Source: Ferruginibacter sp. (GTDB lineage: Bacteria > Bacteroidota > Bacteroidia > Chitinophagales > Chitinophagaceae). Taken from it: a stretch of DNA of 64,000 bases. Where the stretch lies: the NCBI GenBank assembly GCA_019638485.1, contig JAHBTP010000001.1, positions 62,001-126,000 on the forward strand, read 5' to 3'. Positions 63,323 to 64,000 of this stretch are shown here, in pieces. The first letter of the stretch is position 1, and each line of letters starts with the position of its first letter. The notes beneath the pieces are model-generated. The model saw only the letters and a list, made by a program, of their open reading frames with translations, did no database searches and had not been told where the DNA came from. The translations under genes and the position numbers were made by a program.

Positions 63323-63396
63323 TATCGAGGAGCAGACTTGAACTGCCGACCTTCGGGTTATGAATCCGATGCTCTAACCAACTGAGCTACCTCGAC
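63323..63396 (-). tRNA. tRNA-Met (anticodon CAT)
   Basis: The minus strand folds as a complete cloverleaf: acceptor GTCGAGG/CCTCGAT (G1-U72 wobble), D stem GCTC/GAGC, anticodon stem TCGGA/CCCGA with loop TTCATAA, T stem GGCAG/CTGCT with loop TTCAAGT. There is an A31-C39 mismatch at the foot of the anticodon stem. The D stem (GCTC/GAGC) and the absence of three GC pairs next to the anticodon loop favour elongator over initiator tRNA-Met. CCA is not encoded. Confidence 0.93.
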
Positions 63397-63405
63397 AAGC
63401 GGCTG

Positions 63406-63413
63406 CAAAAGTA
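63406..63413 (-). promoter_or_regulatory. Predicted -7 box of the tRNA-Met gene
   Basis: TACTTTTG on the minus strand, an exact TAnnTTTG match ending nine bases before the tRNA 5' end. A TTG about 22 bases further upstream (63438-63436) may be the -33 element. Confidence 0.55.
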
Positions 63414-63469
63414 TGAAAATTCCGTAAATTGGAGGCAATGTTAGGTAGTATTTAATCTGAAATGGCGAT

Positions 63470-64000
63470 ATGAAGAAGTTGCTGATTTTTTGTATTACTG
63501 TGCTGCTGCTACTCGTTGCCGGCTGGTTTTTTATCCCTTCATTTAGAGGATTTCTATATTATCAATATTTTATTACTATTAAAAAGGAGGTGGTAGGTGG
63601 TCCTTGTGGACCTAATTGTGATGGGTATATGGAATATGGAGACCGGGTTTTGTCACCGGTTGATACCCTTCCCGATTTTGCAGTTAATGATACAAACAGG
63701 ATAAAACTTTTCGGAACTATTTATAAAAAGGATGGAAGGCCTGCCTCGGGAGTTATTTTGTACGTTTTTCAAGCTAATACCTCAGGTATTTATCCTTTGC
63801 GTGGAGATGAAATAGGTGCAGCAAAAATTAATGGATATTTACGAGGTTGGATAAAGACCGGAAAGGATGGAACCTATTCTTTGTTTACTAATATTCCCGG
63901 TTCGTATCCGGGTACTAAAAAGATTGCACATATTCATTGTATAATTAAAGAGGCTAACCTCAATCCTTATACGCTTCCGAATTTTGTTTTTCCGGGCGAT
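63470..64000 (+). CDS. Membrane-anchored intradiol ring-cleavage dioxygenase-like protein, 3' end cut by window
   Basis: 177 codons visible, open to the window end. An N-terminal hydrophobic helix (KKLLIFCITVLLLLVAGWF) anchors the protein or acts as a signal. From about residue 80 the fold matches intradiol dioxygenases such as protocatechuate 3,4-dioxygenase: LFGTIYKKDGRPASGVILYV, a glycine-rich turn with TGKDGTYSLFTNIPGSYPG, then the iron ligands Tyr (in GSYPG) and the His pair (AHIH), ending NFVFPGD. The remaining C-terminal part is missing. Whether it opens an aromatic ring or has another role in the envelope cannot be told. Confidence 0.75.
   Translation, partial: MKKLLIFCITVLLLLVAGWFFIPSFRGFLYYQYFITIKKEVVGGPCGPNCDGYMEYGDRVLSPVDTLPDFAVNDTNRIKLFGTIYKKDGRPASGVILYVFQANTSGIYPLRGDEIGAAKINGYLRGWIKTGKDGTYSLFTNIPGSYPGTKKIAHIHCIIKEANLNPYTLPNFVFPGD

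Noticed and set aside
63323..63396. Initiator tRNA identity, because the anticodon arm resembles that of E. coli tRNA-fMet
   Set aside because: The D stem is of elongator type (GCTC/GAGC) and the three consecutive GC pairs of initiators are not complete.

Overview
The window is a gene-dense, AT-rich chromosomal segment from a member of the Bacteroidota, most likely a Chitinophagales-type bacterium. Several things point there: type IX secretion (T9SS) cargo and PorP/SprF proteins, promoters with the Bacteroidota -7 box TAnnTTTG, few Shine-Dalgarno sites, the futalosine route to menaquinone, a DUF2795-type small protein, and fused alpha/beta 2-oxoacid dehydrogenase E1. The placement below phylum is inferred from protein resemblance only. 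I see no insertion sequence, prophage, CRISPR array or rRNA. Both window edges cut genes (DinB at the left, an intradiol-dioxygenase-like protein at the right).

Layout. 0-4 kb: DinB plus a short DnaE-type polymerase whose PHP domain has lost its metal ligands, a likely translesion pair. 4-6.4 kb: a Crp/Fnr regulator divergent from a Rossmann protein-YceI-DoxX cluster, with a perfect CRP-type operator between them. 6.4-11.8 kb: TRIC-type channel, CvfB-like RNA-binding protein, DEAD-box helicase, RecG. 11.8-16.4 kb: a PKD-repeat T9SS type B protein followed by PorP/SprF. 16.4-24.9 kb: metabolic and envelope genes (FAD oxidase, LOG protein, sodium symporter, O-methyltransferase, LysM glucosaminidase, hypoxanthine phosphoribosyltransferase, VWA protein). 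24.9-33.2 kb, minus strand: GrpE-DnaJ, a secreted protein made almost only of a type A sorting domain, and a second PKD/PorP pair whose large member carries about 15 PKD repeats. 33.4-40.4 kb: M32 carboxypeptidase, Nif3-like protein, zinc-ribbon protein, RecN, FabI and a DUF2795-type protein. 40.5-51 kb: LolD, E1 alpha/beta, AccC-AccB, EF-P, malate dehydrogenase, a lipoprotein, a thioredoxin-like protein, and a tight operon of two PTPS paralogues, FolE and FabD. 51-53.5 kb: MqnB-MqnD and a class IV aminotransferase.

53.6-60.1 kb is the most unusual part. A four-gene signalling module (minus-strand NarL-type response regulator, then plus-strand polytopic membrane protein, single-helix histidine kinase and response regulator) occurs twice in a row with the same order and orientation, giving four regulators, two kinases and two candidate sensor subunits in 6.5 kb. 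60.1-64 kb: deoxynucleoside kinase, TrpS, an ABC ATPase, a PduO-type adenosyltransferase, tRNA-Met and the truncated dioxygenase-like gene.

Other observations of interest are an EF-P with arginine (R32) at the modification-loop tip, several promoters that sit only a few bases before the start codon, and several long intergenic inverted repeats.
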